The notes under the pieces are model-generated. The model saw nothing but the letters and a program-made list of their open reading frames with translations. It did not search any database and was not told the DNA's origin. A stretch of 64,000 nucleotides of DNA, taken from positions 197,303,625 to 197,367,624 of the forward strand of contig NC_039362.1 in NCBI RefSeq assembly GCF_003573695.1. The letters run 5' to 3'. The position numbers and the translations under genes are program-made. Source of the stretch: Papaver somniferum. Lineage: Eukaryota; Streptophyta; Magnoliopsida; Ranunculales; Papaveraceae. This document shows, piece after piece, positions 21,602 through 33,924 of this stretch; position 1 is the stretch's first letter; every line of letters begins with the position of its first letter.

Positions 21602-23027
21602 TTTGGATCCCTCGATATTTTTTTTATTTCTTTTTATTAAAAGAAAAGAAAGAAAAAGACATCTACAGTTAATAGACACTAAACAGAAGGCTGAGCCATT
21701 TTACGGGATAATGCAAGACAATATACGAAATCTAATACAGCAATAAGATAACTGAAACAAAGGTAAAAGCAAATATGTGTCGAGACAAAAATTGTTGCAT
21801 CTAGACAAATAAGTATACATCCTCACTTGATCCAGTTTTAACAAAGAAAACTTCGATTCCGCCAACTTTCCAACAGCGTCACTACGACCATGATTACAGT
21901 AAACCATTGTTGAAGCCCCTTTCAAGACATGAGTATGTTGACGTATAATTCTCATAAATGAGCCATGCGAGACATACAAAGGTGCATCACTTCTCCAAGG
22001 AGCAGGATGACTAACAAAGATGAGCCAAGACCAGTTTTCTCAAAACAGAAGAGTGCCAAAAGACTGATTGGAGAAAATAATAAACAGAGTAGAAAATTCC
22101 TCGAAAAATTGTCGAGAAGAAGGAACAAACTGCTAAAACATCCACCAAAACCTCATATGATCAAAGACAGGCTTATTCTTACACCTATACCAAACATATA
22201 CCAAACATATGAACTAACAACCCAAATGGTTGGTTGTGAATTGTGATAATACTTTCAATAACATTTGTTAAATGAAAAACTAAACCAAAATTAACTAGAT
22301 TGATTAGATATCGTTCAGATCTTAAAATGGTTAGTAGGTGATGATGCTATTTCAAAAATCCTCGAGTAAAACTCATTTTTTTATACCTCTTTTTTTTCTT
22401 ATCAATCCTAAAAAAAAATCAGAGTTAGAATTTGCAAAATAAACAAAATAAAATCAAAAGTTGACATATAAGTCTCAATTTCATCGCATTTCACAATAAA
22501 TAAGATCAAAACAAGACATATAAATCTCAATTCCATCACATAATGCACAATGTTCTGAATTGTTTTTTTTGGTAAAGTTATAACACACAGTAGAAAAAAT
22601 CACTACGTCAACAAATTAAGTTCTGACAAATTTTCTTTTAAAGCTACTTTAAAAAAAAGGATTGTGTTTGACATATATATCACCAGAACCTACGTCTTAA
22701 TATGATTTGTGCAACCAGGATTGGAGCCATCGCAGTGTTAGGGTGTGCACTTGCAAAAAATAAAATCACTCATGGTGTTAAAATCTTTAAAAAGTAGCTT
22801 TATCATCTATCATCTCTCATTTGTTTTTTGTTTTTTTACAGATGTCTGCATTCTCTTTGTTAAAGATGATTTAGCTGAATGCAAGAGCTTTCTTAATATT
22901 ACTGATATATTTAGTAAAGCCTCGACCAAATAATATATTTCGACAAATTTGAGATCTTTTTTAGTAAGAAGGTCCACCTTAAACATCAGAGAATGATGAA
23001 AAATTGTTATAAAAGAAAAGATCCAAA
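21602..23027. other. Intergenic region, no gene recognised
   Basis: AT-rich with several T and A homopolymers. Frames of up to about 93 codons can be read at 21,701-22,246 on both strands, but none resembles a known family and they overlap each other. Short 'catataagtctcaattccatcaca' repeats occur near 22,466 and 22,516. Confidence 0.5.
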
Positions 23028-23253
23028 AGATCCATACCTAGAAGCTCCTTTCTTTATTCATAGATCCAAAATCAAATCTTTTGACTTAATAAAATGGAGC
23101 ATAAAGCCCAAGAATGGGTGGGCAAAGTGCTTCCTCAGACAAGTAAAATGGTTTTAATAAAGTCAATTTTATCTAGTATACATGTTTTCCAGATGGATGT
23201 TTTGCGTTACTAGAAAAGGTTACCCATAAGATCAATGCAATTGGTGGGAAATA
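23028..23253 (+). mobile_element. LINE fragment, C-terminal part of reverse transcriptase (left half)
   Basis: The translation, with small frame changes, gives PYLEAPFFIHRSKIKSFDLI, then W(V)GKVLPQTSKMVLIKSILSS and IHVFQMDVLRY, then VTHKINAI. This is the conserved 'YLGxPL...WxxKxLSxAGRxxLIKSVLSSIPxYxMxxF...INxI' block at the C-terminal end of plant L1-type reverse transcriptase. It stops abruptly where the copia LTR begins (23,254). The continuation of the same protein region is found at 63,320. Confidence 0.75.
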
Positions 23254-23291
23254 TGTTAGAGCCTTGCTCGGTCGAACTCACAAGCGTTGCT
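23254..23291 (+). mobile_element. First 38 bp of the plus-strand copia solo LTR
   Basis: Starts TGTTAGAGCCTTGCTCGG, the LTR 5' terminus of this family, and is cut at TTGCT (23,287-23,291) by the minus-strand element. The LTR resumes with the duplicated TTGCT at 60,743. The base block before it (AAATA, 23,249-23,253) nearly matches GAATA after the LTR's far end (63,320-63,324), which looks like the LTR's own target duplication. Confidence 0.8.
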
Positions 23292-25664
23292 TGAAAAAGC
23301 GGGGTCTAACACTACCCAATATTTTTCTTAGAAATCTGTATGAACTAACTCCGAAACACTTTCTAGAGAATGAACTAGACAGTCAGACTCAATCTAGGTA
23401 AAAGTATCTCAAGGAGTCAATATCTCTATCTTGTTTTGATTTACTCAAGCTAATAGAAATCAGCGAGTCTTTAATCAAACACAAGGAATAACTTGGACGG
23501 TACCAAAGACCAATGTCCAAGGATCAATCAATGACAATCAACAACCAAAGGTTGGATTATGCTAATTGATGATCTAAACGCACAACCTATATTATTTCAA
23601 TTATAAAGATAAATCAATATAATGCGGAAACTGAAATAACACAGACACCAGAAATTTTGTTAACGAGGAAACCGCAAATGCAGAAAAAACCCGGGACCTA
23701 GTCCAGATTGAATACACACTGTATTAAGCCGCTACATACACTAGCCTACTCTAAGCTAACTTCGGATTGGACTGTAATTGAACCCCAATCAGTCTCCTAC
23801 TGATCCAAGGTACAGTTGTACTCCCTACGCCTCTGATCCCAGCAGGATACTGCGCACTTGATTCTCTTAGTTGATCTCACCCACAACTAAGAATTGCTAC
23901 GACCCAAAATCGCAGGCTTTAACAATAAACAAATTTTTCTCACACAGACAAGTCTATCAAAGGATCAATCTATCTTCCACGGAAAAACCCTAAAGTTTTT
24001 GTTCCGTCTTTTGATAATAATCAAGGTGAACAGGAACCAATTGATAATCCGAAACAAGATGTTGCGGAATCACAAACAATGAGACGAAGATGTTTGTGTT
24101 TACTTTTTATATCTTGCCTATCGGAGATATCAATCTCAAGCCAATCAATATGATTGTACTCGTACGATAGAAGATGCAAGATCAGATCACACAACTACGA
24201 TAAAAGTAGTATCGGTCTGGCTTCACAATTCCAATGAAGTCTTCAAGTCGTTTAACCTGTTTTTAGAAGAAGAAAACCAAAGGTTAAAGGAGAACCGAAT
24301 CTAGCATGCAAACTAGTAGCACAGGTAAGGTGTGGGGATTAGTTTTGCAAAGTTGCTAGATGTCCCCTTATATAGTCTTTCAAATCAGGGTTTTTCCTTG
24401 GTAACAAAGCAATCAATATCCACCGTTATATGAAAACCTGATTTAGATTCAAGCTAATATTTCTCAACAGTTATATCGAAAACTTAGCTTGTAATACACA
24501 AATGAAATGCACGCTTCTAGGTTTGTTAACCGTACCCAAACGTGTACATTGTTGGTTCAACAATAGTCAACCAAAAGGTTAGCCATATGAGCATTTCATA
24601 TCAACCATGTTCTTCTTCACCATAACTATTTCAAATGACTCAATTGAACTAGTTAGAGAGTTGTTCAATTGCAAGGAAATCTTATGTAACTACACAAGAC
24701 ACAATTGAAGCAAAGATGATTTGATTCACTCAAATCGGTTCATGAACTTTTATATCCACGGTTTGCAAATAGCATTCCGTAGTCTTTTTAAGTTTAAGTT
24801 CAGAAAACATCTTTAGATATATAACCTTCTCAAGTTCGCACACTAGGTTCGCGGACTTAAGAAATCGGGCAGAGTTTATAAACTCCAGCAGAAAATCTCG
24901 ACAAAAGACCTTCCGCCGGTTCGCGGACTGGTATTCACGCAACTAGTTTGCCAACTCCAGCAGAATTTCTTGGGATGAGAAGTTCGGCAGTTCGCGGACT
25001 GGGTTCGGACTTGGCAACAAGCCATTCTTCCGGTTTCTCTTGATCAACAAAGTTCGAAAACTTTGGTTCAAGGAATAGGATTTATACATAATTGTGTTTC
25101 CACAACAATTTTTATGTCCACCATTGGTTATGTAATCTAAACTCTCATTCCAATCATTGAAACATTCTTAGAGGACGTTATATAGTTGTTACACCATTTC
25201 TCGTCAAATCAATTTTCAAAGTGATTGAAAAATATCATGACTTTCGTCACTAGGTAAAGATAAAGTTGGTCGAAGCGAAAATCTTACCAACACATATTTC
25301 GAGATATAGATAGGCGAGGTATACTCGGCTCGAAATACCAAATGTGCATAATCATAGTCTGTATATATAGCATACGACTTTTTGTCTCAAAGAGTAGGAG
25401 ATAGAATAGATAGATTTTTGAGTGACTGATAAGTTCAAGTCTCCACATACCTTTTTGTCGAGAAGTTCCACCGGTTCCTTGAGTAGATATTCGTCTTGTA
25501 TGATGAATACCCATGGAGTCCTTGAGCTCAACTACACTTACTATCATAGTCCGAGACTTAGCTATAGTAGACTATTAATCAAGACTTATAGTTTTTATCA
25601 CTAACATTGACAAACATGCTTGAGATAGCAACGCATGCGAGTTCGACCGAGCAATGTTCTAACA
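23292..25664 (-). repeat. Copia 3' LTR (2,373 bp)
   Basis: Runs from TGAAAAAGCGGGG to ...GTTCTAACA in plus coordinates, so it is TG...CA bounded when read on the minus strand. It aligns with the LTR pieces at 58,850-60,742 and, inverted, 60,743-63,319. It contains clustered 'gttcgcggact' motifs near 24,845-25,010. It lacks about 70 bp present in the 5' LTR near 59,083-59,152. Confidence 0.85.
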
Positions 25665-26083
25665 ATCTCCCCCTTTGTCAATTTTATTGACAAATCTATC
25701 AATACATATGGAATACAAAAAAGATAATGAAACTTTAGTAGCTCCTATCCCACATGTCTAATCTTCAACATTCCTCGAAATCTTCGTCACTTCCAAGTAC
25801 CCCAATGACCCAAAGGTTGTAAGTTTATCATCACCGTTGTTGAAGATCCGTAGCTATAACAATGAGAAATCATCGGTCTCGATCATTGTCATACAGTGTC
25901 ATAATATTATTATACAGTGTCAAAGTCCATTTGTATCACAACTTCAACAATAATACTATGGTGATATGTATCACTCCCCCTTAGTCAATACTCTATCTCA
26001 CATGGAAACCACTCCCTCTTACACAATCCGAAAACCATATGTATTTGTAGTGTGAACTACATATTAATTCTCCCCCTTTTTGT
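25665..26083 (-). promoter_or_regulatory. Multiple polypurine tracts upstream of the copia 3' LTR
   Basis: Read on the minus strand, AAAGGGGGAGAT directly abuts the 3' LTR (25,665-25,676). Related tracts lie at about 25,973-25,983 (AAGGGGGAGT), 26,011-26,020 (AAGAGGGAGT) and 26,069-26,083 (AAAAAGGGGGAGAA). Two are followed by the same 'ttgacaaa/attgacaaa' context. Repeated PPTs in this position are a known Sirevirus hallmark; they prime plus-strand DNA synthesis. Confidence 0.65.
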
Positions 26084-26389
26084 CAATAAAATTGGCAAAG
26101 GTACAAGAACGGGATCATAATGAAATTTCCGTAAGAGACATTTCTTGACTGAGAGAAAGAAACACACATCATCTTATTTAGATGCAATCTATAGACGAAG
26201 CTAACAACATTCATCAAGGAGTTTAAAGATACAAGATAACCCCTCTGAAATTCCACAGCCGCACACCCCACAAGATATGACCATTAAGCACAAGTTCAAA
26301 AGAACTATCCCCCATTTGATGTCATTCCCGAAAGAACAACAACGAGCGACCTTAATTTCAAGAGAAAAGAAGGATTTTTATTGGACACC

Positions 26390-26790
26390 AAAACCATATG
26401 AATGATTTTTATATCCAAAAACTCAATCAAATTAACCATAAGTAAACCCATGATTAATTTAATCGAAAAACATAATCAAATTAAACACAAAAAGTGATTA
26501 ATTTAATTGATTGTGCTCAACATAAGTAAACTTACGGAGCAACGACTAAGTTAACCATACAAGAGAGTGATTGGCTTAATCGTTCATATACTCAACACAA
26601 GTGAAACTTATGGAGTAATAACTAAATAACCAAACAAGATGATTAATTTAGTTCTAAATGCTCAACATAAAGTACCTTACATAACAACCAACAAAGCTAA
26701 TCAAAAATTAATCAACTTGGTTGTATCGTGCTCAACATAAGACACATTACGGAGCCTCACAGTATCACATAAGATATGGATCAATGAAGA
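26390..26790. repeat. Degenerate tandem repeat in the copia 3' untranslated region
   Basis: About five to six copies of a unit of roughly 65-75 bp around 'gctcaacataag...cttacggag' and 'gattaatttaatt'. They are non-coding and lie between the polypurine tracts and the gypsy A insertion. Confidence 0.6.
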
Positions 26791-27309
26791 TCAATACTGT
26801 GGAATACACAAGGATTCATTCTATCTTCAATCATTATATGCATAAAAATAATTAATAGACATAATCCTTGAATACAAAATATTTTAACCTATCTTCCATC
26901 AAAAATTGACAATATAGGCTTAACTTTTGTAATTTTCAAAAGTCTATTCATCCTTAAATCAATACATGAATACCGATCATGAACGACTTTACTTTTGACA
27001 AAATATGGGACAATATGGTTCACGGACGTAAACACCAAAAATCCCATAACAAATTGCAATATAACAAATCATAAAGATTAAATACTGCAAAACATAATCC
27101 TCCTGTTGATGGTGGTTTTTAGCCTAGGGTTAAAATCGTAAAACCGCACATCTGGCATGACATCATTATGACCATTAGCGCATTTATTAGATTAATCAGC
27201 ATGCTTACGTAAGAATTACAGGGGTACCTTTTTTTTCAAGGGTCAGGTTCCACGGCAGAACCCTTAACACTAACTGACATCACCTATACCAAACCCTAAA
27301 ATTCTCATG

Positions 27310-28680
27310 CTACCGTGCAAGGCATGCCAACCATGCCAGCCGCACCACTGTGCCAATGGAAAGCTGTGCCAGCCCCATCCCTGCACCAAAGCATGTCAAC
27401 TATGCCACCCACACCACTGTGCCAATAGCAAACCGTGCCATCCACATCTCCGCGCCAAGGCATGCCAACCATGTCAGCCGCACCACTGTGCAAATGGAAA
27501 ACCGTGTCAGCCACATCCCCGCGCCAAGGCATGTCAACCATGCCATACGCACCACTCTACAAATGGAAAACCGTGCCAGCCACATCTCCGCGCCAAGGCA
27601 TGCCAACCACGCAAGCTGCACCACTTTGCCAATGGCAAACCGTGCCAGCCACATCCATGCGCCAACGGCATGTCAAACCCTTTTCCCCACATGCCAAGCC
27701 AAACCGCACCTTCCTTGGACCTAGCCATGGTATCCGCACCATACGCCAATGGCATGCCAAACCCTTGGCCCCACATGCCAAGCCAAACGCACCTGGCCTT
27801 GGCCCTAGCCATGCTAGCCGCACCATGTGCCAAACGCCTTGCCAAACCCTTGGCCCCTCATGCCAAGCCAAACCGCACCTTGCCTTGTTCCTTAGCCATG
27901 CTATCCGCACCATGCGCCAACGGCATGCCAAACCCTTGGCCCCACATGCCAAGCCAAACCGCACCTTGCCTTGGCCCTAGCCATGGTAGCCGCACCATGT
28001 GCCAAACGACATACCAAACCCTTGGCCTCTCATGCCAAGCCAAACCACACCTTGCCTTGTCCCCTATCCATGCTAGCCGCACCATGTGCCAAACGACATG
28101 CCAAACCCTTGGCCCCTCATGCCAAGCCAAACCGCACCTTGCCTTGTCCCTTAGCCATGCTAGCCGCACCATGCGTCAACGGCATGCCAAACCCTTGGCC
28201 CCACATGCCCATCCAAATCGCACCTTTCCTTGGCCCTAGCCATGGTAGCCGCACCATGTCCCAACGGCATGCCAAACCCTTGTCCCCTCATGCCAAGCCA
28301 AACCACACCTTGCCTTGGCCCTTAGCCATGCTAGCCGCACGGTGCGCCAATGGAATGCCAAAACCTTGGCCCCACATGCCAAGCCAAACCGCACCTTGCC
28401 TTGGCCCTAGCCATGGTAGCCGCACCATACGCCAACGGCATGCCAAACCCTTGGCCCCTCATGCCAAGCCAAACCGCACCTTGCCTTGGCCCTTAGCCAT
28501 GCTAGCCGCACCATGCGCCAACGGAACACCAAACCCTTGGCTCCACATGCCAAGCCAAACCGCACCTTGCCTTGGCCCTAGCCATGGTAGCCGCACCAAA
28601 CGCCAACGGAATGCCAAACCATGGACCCCACATGCCAAGTCAAACCACACCTTGCCTTGGCCCCTAGCCAACCTAGCCGC
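27310..28680. repeat. Tandem array A in the U3 of the gypsy A 5' LTR
   Basis: The left part (to about 27,660) repeats 'ccgcgccaaggcatgccaacc' and 'accactgtgccaatggaaaac'. The rest is about a dozen copies of a roughly 85 bp unit ('cacatgccaagccaaaccgc ... ccttggccctagccatg ... caccatgcgccaacggcatg') that alternates in two variants, giving a higher-order period of about 170 bp. Because the units lack stops in several frames, long spurious ORFs (up to about 310 codons) appear on both strands. Confidence 0.85.
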
Positions 28681-28683
28681 GCC

Positions 28684-29960
28684 ACCATGATGGCCTTCCC
28701 TGTGCGGCTACCAAAAACAAAGGCGTGCGACAATCAACGGTCACCCTTCAATCCCAGGATCGAATCCTAACCATCCAAGGTTACCTGACAACGCATGGTA
28801 ACCTTTGGTCCAAAACCCTAGTTTGGCCACGCCAAGGCATGCCATGCCATGCCAATCTAGCCGCGCCACCATGCTGGCCTTCCCTATGCGGCTACCAAAA
28901 ATGAAGGGCTACGACAATCAACGGTCACCCTTCAATCCCAGGATCGAATCATAGCCATCCAAGGTTACCAGACAACGCATGGTAACCTTTGGCTTGAAAC
29001 CCTAGTTTGGCCACACCAAACCGCGCCAAGACATGCCATGGGATGCCAACCTAGCTGCGCCACCATGCTGGCCTTCCCTATGCGGCTACCAAAAACGAAG
29101 ACGTGCGACAATCAATGGTCGCCCTTCAATCCTAGTATCGAATCGAAGCCATCCAAGGTTACCAGACAACGCATGGTAACCTTTGGCCCAAAACCCTAGT
29201 TGGCCACGCCAAATCGCGCCAAGGCATGCCAACTTAGCCGCGCCACCATGCTGGCCTTCCCTTTGCGGCTACTAAAACGAAGGCGTGCGACAATCAACGG
29301 TCGCCCTTCAATCCCAGGAGAAAATCCTAGCCATCCAAGGATACCAGACAACGCATGGTAACCTTTGGTGCGAAACCCTAATTTGGTCGCGCCAAGGCAT
29401 GCCATGCCAACCTAGCCGCGCCACCATGTTGGCCTTCCCTATGCGGCTACTAAAACGAAGGCATGCAAAAATCAACGGTCTCCCTTCAATCCCGGGAGCA
29501 AATCCTAGCCATCCAAGGTTACCAGACAACGCATGGTAAGCTTTGGCCCGAAACCCTAATTTGGCCGCGCCAAAACTGTGCCAAGGCATGCCATGCAAAT
29601 GGCATGCCAACCTAGCCGCGCCACCATGATGGCCTTCCCTATGCGGCTACTAAAACGAAGGTGTGCGACAATCAACGGTCTCCCTTCAATCTCAGGAGAA
29701 AATCCTAGCCATCCAAGGTTACCAGGCAACGTACGATAACCTTTGTCCTAAAACCCTAGTTTGGCCCTCCAAACCGCGCCAAGGCATGCCATGCCAATGG
29801 CATGCCACCTTTGTCGCGCCTCTATACTAGCCTTCCCTACGCGACTACCAAAGAGCGTGCGACGATCAACGGCTACCTTTCCTCTTAAGATGCAAGATCT
29901 TGACCGTCGAATGTCACCAAGCCAGCAAGTCCCCCAAGCTCGATTTTCCAGGCAAATAAC
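28684..29960. repeat. Tandem array B in the U3 of the gypsy A 5' LTR
   Basis: Six to seven copies of a unit of about 180-195 bp beginning 'atgctggccttccctatgcgg', passing 'acaatcaacggtc', 'ttcaatcccagga', 'gccatccaaggttacc' and 'agacaacgcatggtaacc', and ending 'cctagccgcgccacc'. The last copy is the most divergent. The repeat is distinct from array A. Confidence 0.85.
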
Positions 29961-30206
29961 AACACATATCACAAACTAGGGGATTCTATTTGGGTATTGG
30001 TTTGGCGGTTTACAGCGTGCAGCGTACACTACGCCCGTTATGAGAAAGTGTAATAAGAATGAGGCGGTTAGTAAACATGGGAAGTAACGGTGAAACACTT
30101 TCTTTTATGAAACATCAATTCCAAGCGTGACCGGTCATCACCTTCTCCCATTACTCACTCATTTACCATTCCTTAATGAGACCAGAATACGTTTCACTTC
30201 GACTTG

Positions 30207-30214
30207 TATAAATA
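30207..30214 (+). promoter_or_regulatory. TATA box, gypsy A 5' LTR
   Basis: TATAAATA in 'cttgtataaatagg', conserved at the equivalent place in the 3' LTR (37,833-37,840). It marks the probable transcription start region downstream of the tandem arrays. Confidence 0.65.
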
Positions 30215-30586
30215 GGTCTTACCTATTTCCACCGAACAACAAATTCAGTCAGGAACAATTAAACACTCAGAAAACATTTGCTAGATTTCCATATGTTAGC
30301 TTCCTACTTTCTGATACAAGTCGTGAAACAACTAGTCTTCCAGAATCAACTATTCTGGTCTCAACACTTTCCATGCTTCCCTCCCCAAAACCAACCCATT
30401 CTCCTTCACTTTGTGACCGAAGCAAGTCTGGAACGACCATTTCTTGGTTTATGCAGGACCTGTACAGATTGATCTCTCGAATCTAAAATACTCCCTTGCA
30501 GTACATTGTTTAGGGTTTAAATTCGTTTCTCACCCACACACCCAAAATTACCAAAATCAGCAGAAACCATTTTCACCCTCAAATAA

Positions 30587-30604
30587 TTGGTGACCACAGT
30601 GGGA
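30587..30604 (+). promoter_or_regulatory. Primer-binding site, gypsy A
   Basis: TTGGTGACCACAGTGGGA begins one base after the 5' LTR. Its position and TGG start fit a tRNA 3'-end primer site. I could not settle which tRNA. Confidence 0.55.
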
Positions 30605-30670
30605 GATCAATCTCTCGGTTGCAATATCGATTTCCAACTTCCAAAATCACCTCTCACTCCTAACTTCAAA

Positions 30671-32939
30671 ATGGTGGAACTCAGACCGGATCAACTGCAA
30701 ACTCCGAGAACACAAACACAGAATCTGTCCCTCGTTTTAACGCTACTCCTAGCGGCAACACTCCACAACCTACAGACCCAGCAGCGTCGAGAGCGCTCCT
30801 TCGAGTGTAACACCACCAATCACCAGGTCCAGAGCCGCTGCCGCCTTTAATGTTCCTGCACAACTTGCTAATCCTGGTAGCACCGAAAGTGCTCCTTCAG
30901 GCGTTACGCCGACAGTCACCGGAGCTAGAGCTGCCGCTACCGCTTCCGATGCTTCGTCAAGCATGGCGCCTCCGACCACCACCAAGGATCCAATTCCCTC
31001 ACCAACGGGACGAAAATCCGGAGGAACCAGAGGAAACCGACCCTATGTCACCATTGCTGATTTGATGGAACGACATGAGGTTCTTGCTGGATCCCATATG
31101 GACATGGTCTCGACGCATAAAGAAGTAATCGTCTTTCTCAAAGCCCTGACAGAAAGGCTACCACAGGAGTCGCGTCCTCCAGAATCCGATGAGGAATGCC
31201 TCCAACACCCCCGGCACCAGCAACTCGGTGGAACGCGTCCCCACGGACGAGGAGATTCGTGTCGGAACCCCATCAGAAAGAAGTCAGCCATCCAATTTTG
31301 TCACACGAGAGGATCGGGAGCAACTTCTCCGGAACCGAATCAAGAATGATGAAATAGGCATGCATCAACATCAACCTCCTTACCCACCTGAAATACACAG
31401 AATTCTTCTTCCAAGAGGATACTCCTCTCCTCAGTTCACCTTGTACGACGACACCGTAAATGCACGCGAACATGTCTCTCGCTTCTTGGAGTCCTTGGGC
31501 GAACATGAGTAAAATCACGCTATCCGTCTGAGGGAGCTTTCAAAATCGCTTACCGGAAGGGCGTACACGTGGTACAACAGTATCGCGCCAAACAGCATCC
31601 CCAACTGGGGTGGCATGGTTACCGCTTTTTACAAGAAGTACTTCTTCAGGACCTGGGAAGGATGTACCAACGGGACAATGAACATCCAAACGATTTTGTT
31701 AAGAGATTCAGGGTTCAGGCACTAGACTGTCACGACCCAAACGTAATCGAGCAACAGTTGGTGAATTCATGCATCAATGGTATGGCTCCCATTTACCGCT
31801 CCTTGATGGAGAAATTACGCTTTCAGACATTCTATGAGCTCCATGAAGCTGCCAGACGATCAGCAACGACAGCACCAGCATTATTAGAGAGAGCTAGATC
31901 ATCAAGATCCGAAGACGTACTCGAAACTCGCAGTAGTAGACGCCTCATCAACAAACCGTACAACGCCGGTCCCTCATCTATGAGAGTAATAAACGAGGGA
32001 GGAAAAAGGAAAGCTCCAGCTGCGGACCAGCAGCCTAAACGCGAAGCACCAAAAAGACGAGTAACTCCGCCATGGAAGGCCGCCGCTAAAACTCCCGTAC
32101 ATCATCATGAAGCTGAAGGAAATACCCTGGATTTCCCGTTTCCCATCGAGGAGGTGATCTATCTCTTAGAAGCATGGATTCAAGATGATGTTATCACTCT
32201 ATCATCTCTTAGACGCCCACCAACTGATGCCGAGATGGCAAACCCCAAATACTGCCACTATCACCGATTTGTTAGACACCCAACCAGTGATTGCAACAGA
32301 CTGAAACATATCTTCAAAGAAAAGGTAAAAGAAGGGGAATTTCAACTAGGAAACGAAGGAGTACATCGAGACCCACTTCCAGTGAGGAATTATGGGATCT
32401 CTGGGGACTCCGTACATGAGACTGTGCGATCTATAATACAACACGTGTGCGAAGTCCTTTACCTTTCCAAGGTGCAGAGTCAAGACATATTCACGGCTCT
32501 CAATCATGTCGTGTCAGGCAAACGATTTTTTCCCTCCGCGGAAACCACCCCGAAGGCCCATGCTCTCCCATCGGACGGAATCAAAAAATACGATTGGGGA
32601 CTGCTGACCACGTCCTATTTAAGAGATATTGAATTTGACAACACGCTAATCGACACAGCCTATGACTTCAACATCGTTACTTTCAAGACTCTGAAAGCCG
32701 CGGGATTTACGAAACAAGAAGCTACCCATTCCCCGTCCGTGATTAAGAGCCTTGGAGGAGAAGCCTTGAACGCGCACGGCTACGTTAACCTCGAGATCAA
32801 GGTAGGAGACGCTATAACGCGTAGCAAATTCCATATTGTCAAAGAACTGGGATATGACATGATATTGGTACGCCTGTGGATACTCGACAACAAGGCGAAA
32901 TTGGGAACACCCCTCTCCCCATGTCGACACCCGAAATAA
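30671..32939 (+). pseudogene. Gypsy A gag and degenerate protease
   Basis: The gag N-terminus starts near MVELRPDQLQ (30,671) and runs in changing frames to NRPYVTIADLMERHEVLAGS. The retrotransposon gag domain follows (LRELSKSLTGRAYTWYNSIA at about 31,525), split by an in-frame TAA near 31,510 and a frameshift near 31,650. The longest intact part (31,569-32,939) holds the rest of gag and a zinc knuckle with the spacing of CHYHRFVRHPTSDC. The protease-like tail has DTAYDFNIV where DTGxxxNI is expected, so the catalytic glycine is lost. Gag would form particles; this copy cannot make a complete one. The start codon is uncertain because several small frames overlap. Confidence 0.75.
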
Positions 32940-33181
32940 TCTCCAACAAACCATCCCACTTGCTTCCACATCGACAAGTTACCGACCGAACCTGCACCTG
33001 GGGATGACCTGTTGGTGCTACCTCAAAGATTCCAAACACAAGTAAGTTTGGCCGAACATCTTCTTTACAACCAGTTGTTTCTTCCCCTTTTCCCTCATGG
33101 GGACTCAGCAAGATTACAGGCACGGACGCTGTCAAGAGATGCGAGTGGGGCGCGGGGCCATTCAAACGCTTTGCAAAGAAT

Positions 33182-33460
33182 TTGGAAACTACCATTGAAA
33201 CTTATAAGACCAAGACTCAAACGGTTGCACAACACCCGAACTCGTTCCAAATCGGGGATATGGTGGTCAAAGTGAACTCTTTTCAAGTCGGGGAGATGAC
33301 GGTGAAGATGGCTGCCCGGAACGATTCACCAAAGGAAAAAGAAGAAGAACCGTATCTGGTGGCAGACGTCCTTTTGGGAGGCTACTGCAAGCTCATCAAC
33401 ACAGACAAGCTGGGAGGCGTGATAATTCCCTCGCGATGGCTCAAGCTCTTCAATCCCTAA
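33182..33460 (+). pseudogene. C-terminal end of gypsy A integrase
   Basis: Ninety-odd codons ending PYLVADVLLGGYCKLINTDK, then PSRWLKLFNP and a stop. This resembles the integrase C-terminal (GPY/F-type) tail that ends pol in Tat-like elements. A GDMVVKVNSFQVGEMTVKM stretch shows an internal duplication of the 'fQvGdMvvK' segment. The preceding text (32,940-33,180) is non-coding junction left by a deletion of the pol core. Confidence 0.6.
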
Positions 33461-33924
33461 AACACCGTACCACTCTCTTCCAACACTCTCCCTTTAGTAT
33501 TTTCTTCAGTGATTTCTCCTTGATATTTGTATTTTCCCAAGATGAATACACTGCTTGTATTCTTCTTTAGGTTTTCGTTTTATTCAAAGGGCATACATTT
33601 CTTTCCGGTTCTCCAAATCTCAGAAAATATGCCAAACAAATTTTAAATCATTAAGAAGCCATTAACCATCCAATCACAACCAGAAACACCAACTCATTCT
33701 AAGAGAAGGCTTGGGTCTTTCAAAAATGAGAAATTTTATTCAAAGACAGAAACCGTAATTGGTTGCTGCGAACACAAAAACAAAAAAAAGAGATGGGGAA
33801 AACTGCAAAACATCAAGACAAGAAGAATAGAAACAACTAAGAAGAGGAAGCTAATGAATCGCAGACTCCTCGGTAAGAGCTATTTCAAACACTTTCCCCA
33901 ACAATCTTTAGGACAGTAAAGGTT

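Larger units (their letters stand above)
27104..30585 (+). repeat. Gypsy A 5' LTR
   Basis: Starts TGTTGATGG and ends CCTCAAATA (the 3' LTR ends CAAACA). U3 is dominated by two GC-rich tandem arrays (27,310-28,680 and 28,684-29,960). A TATA box at 30,207 marks the U3/R edge. It is 541 bp longer than the 3' LTR, mostly because of the first array. Confidence 0.88.

Noticed and set aside
22745..22933. 62-codon plus-strand frame in AT-rich DNA
   Set aside because: Low-complexity, no homology, no splice or promoter context.
27307..28690. Long open frames (up to about 310 codons, Pro/His/Ala/Cys-rich) on both strands
   Set aside because: They are generated by the stop-free GC-rich tandem array A of the gypsy A LTR. 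The same happens in every frame and strand, and again at 35,476-36,190.
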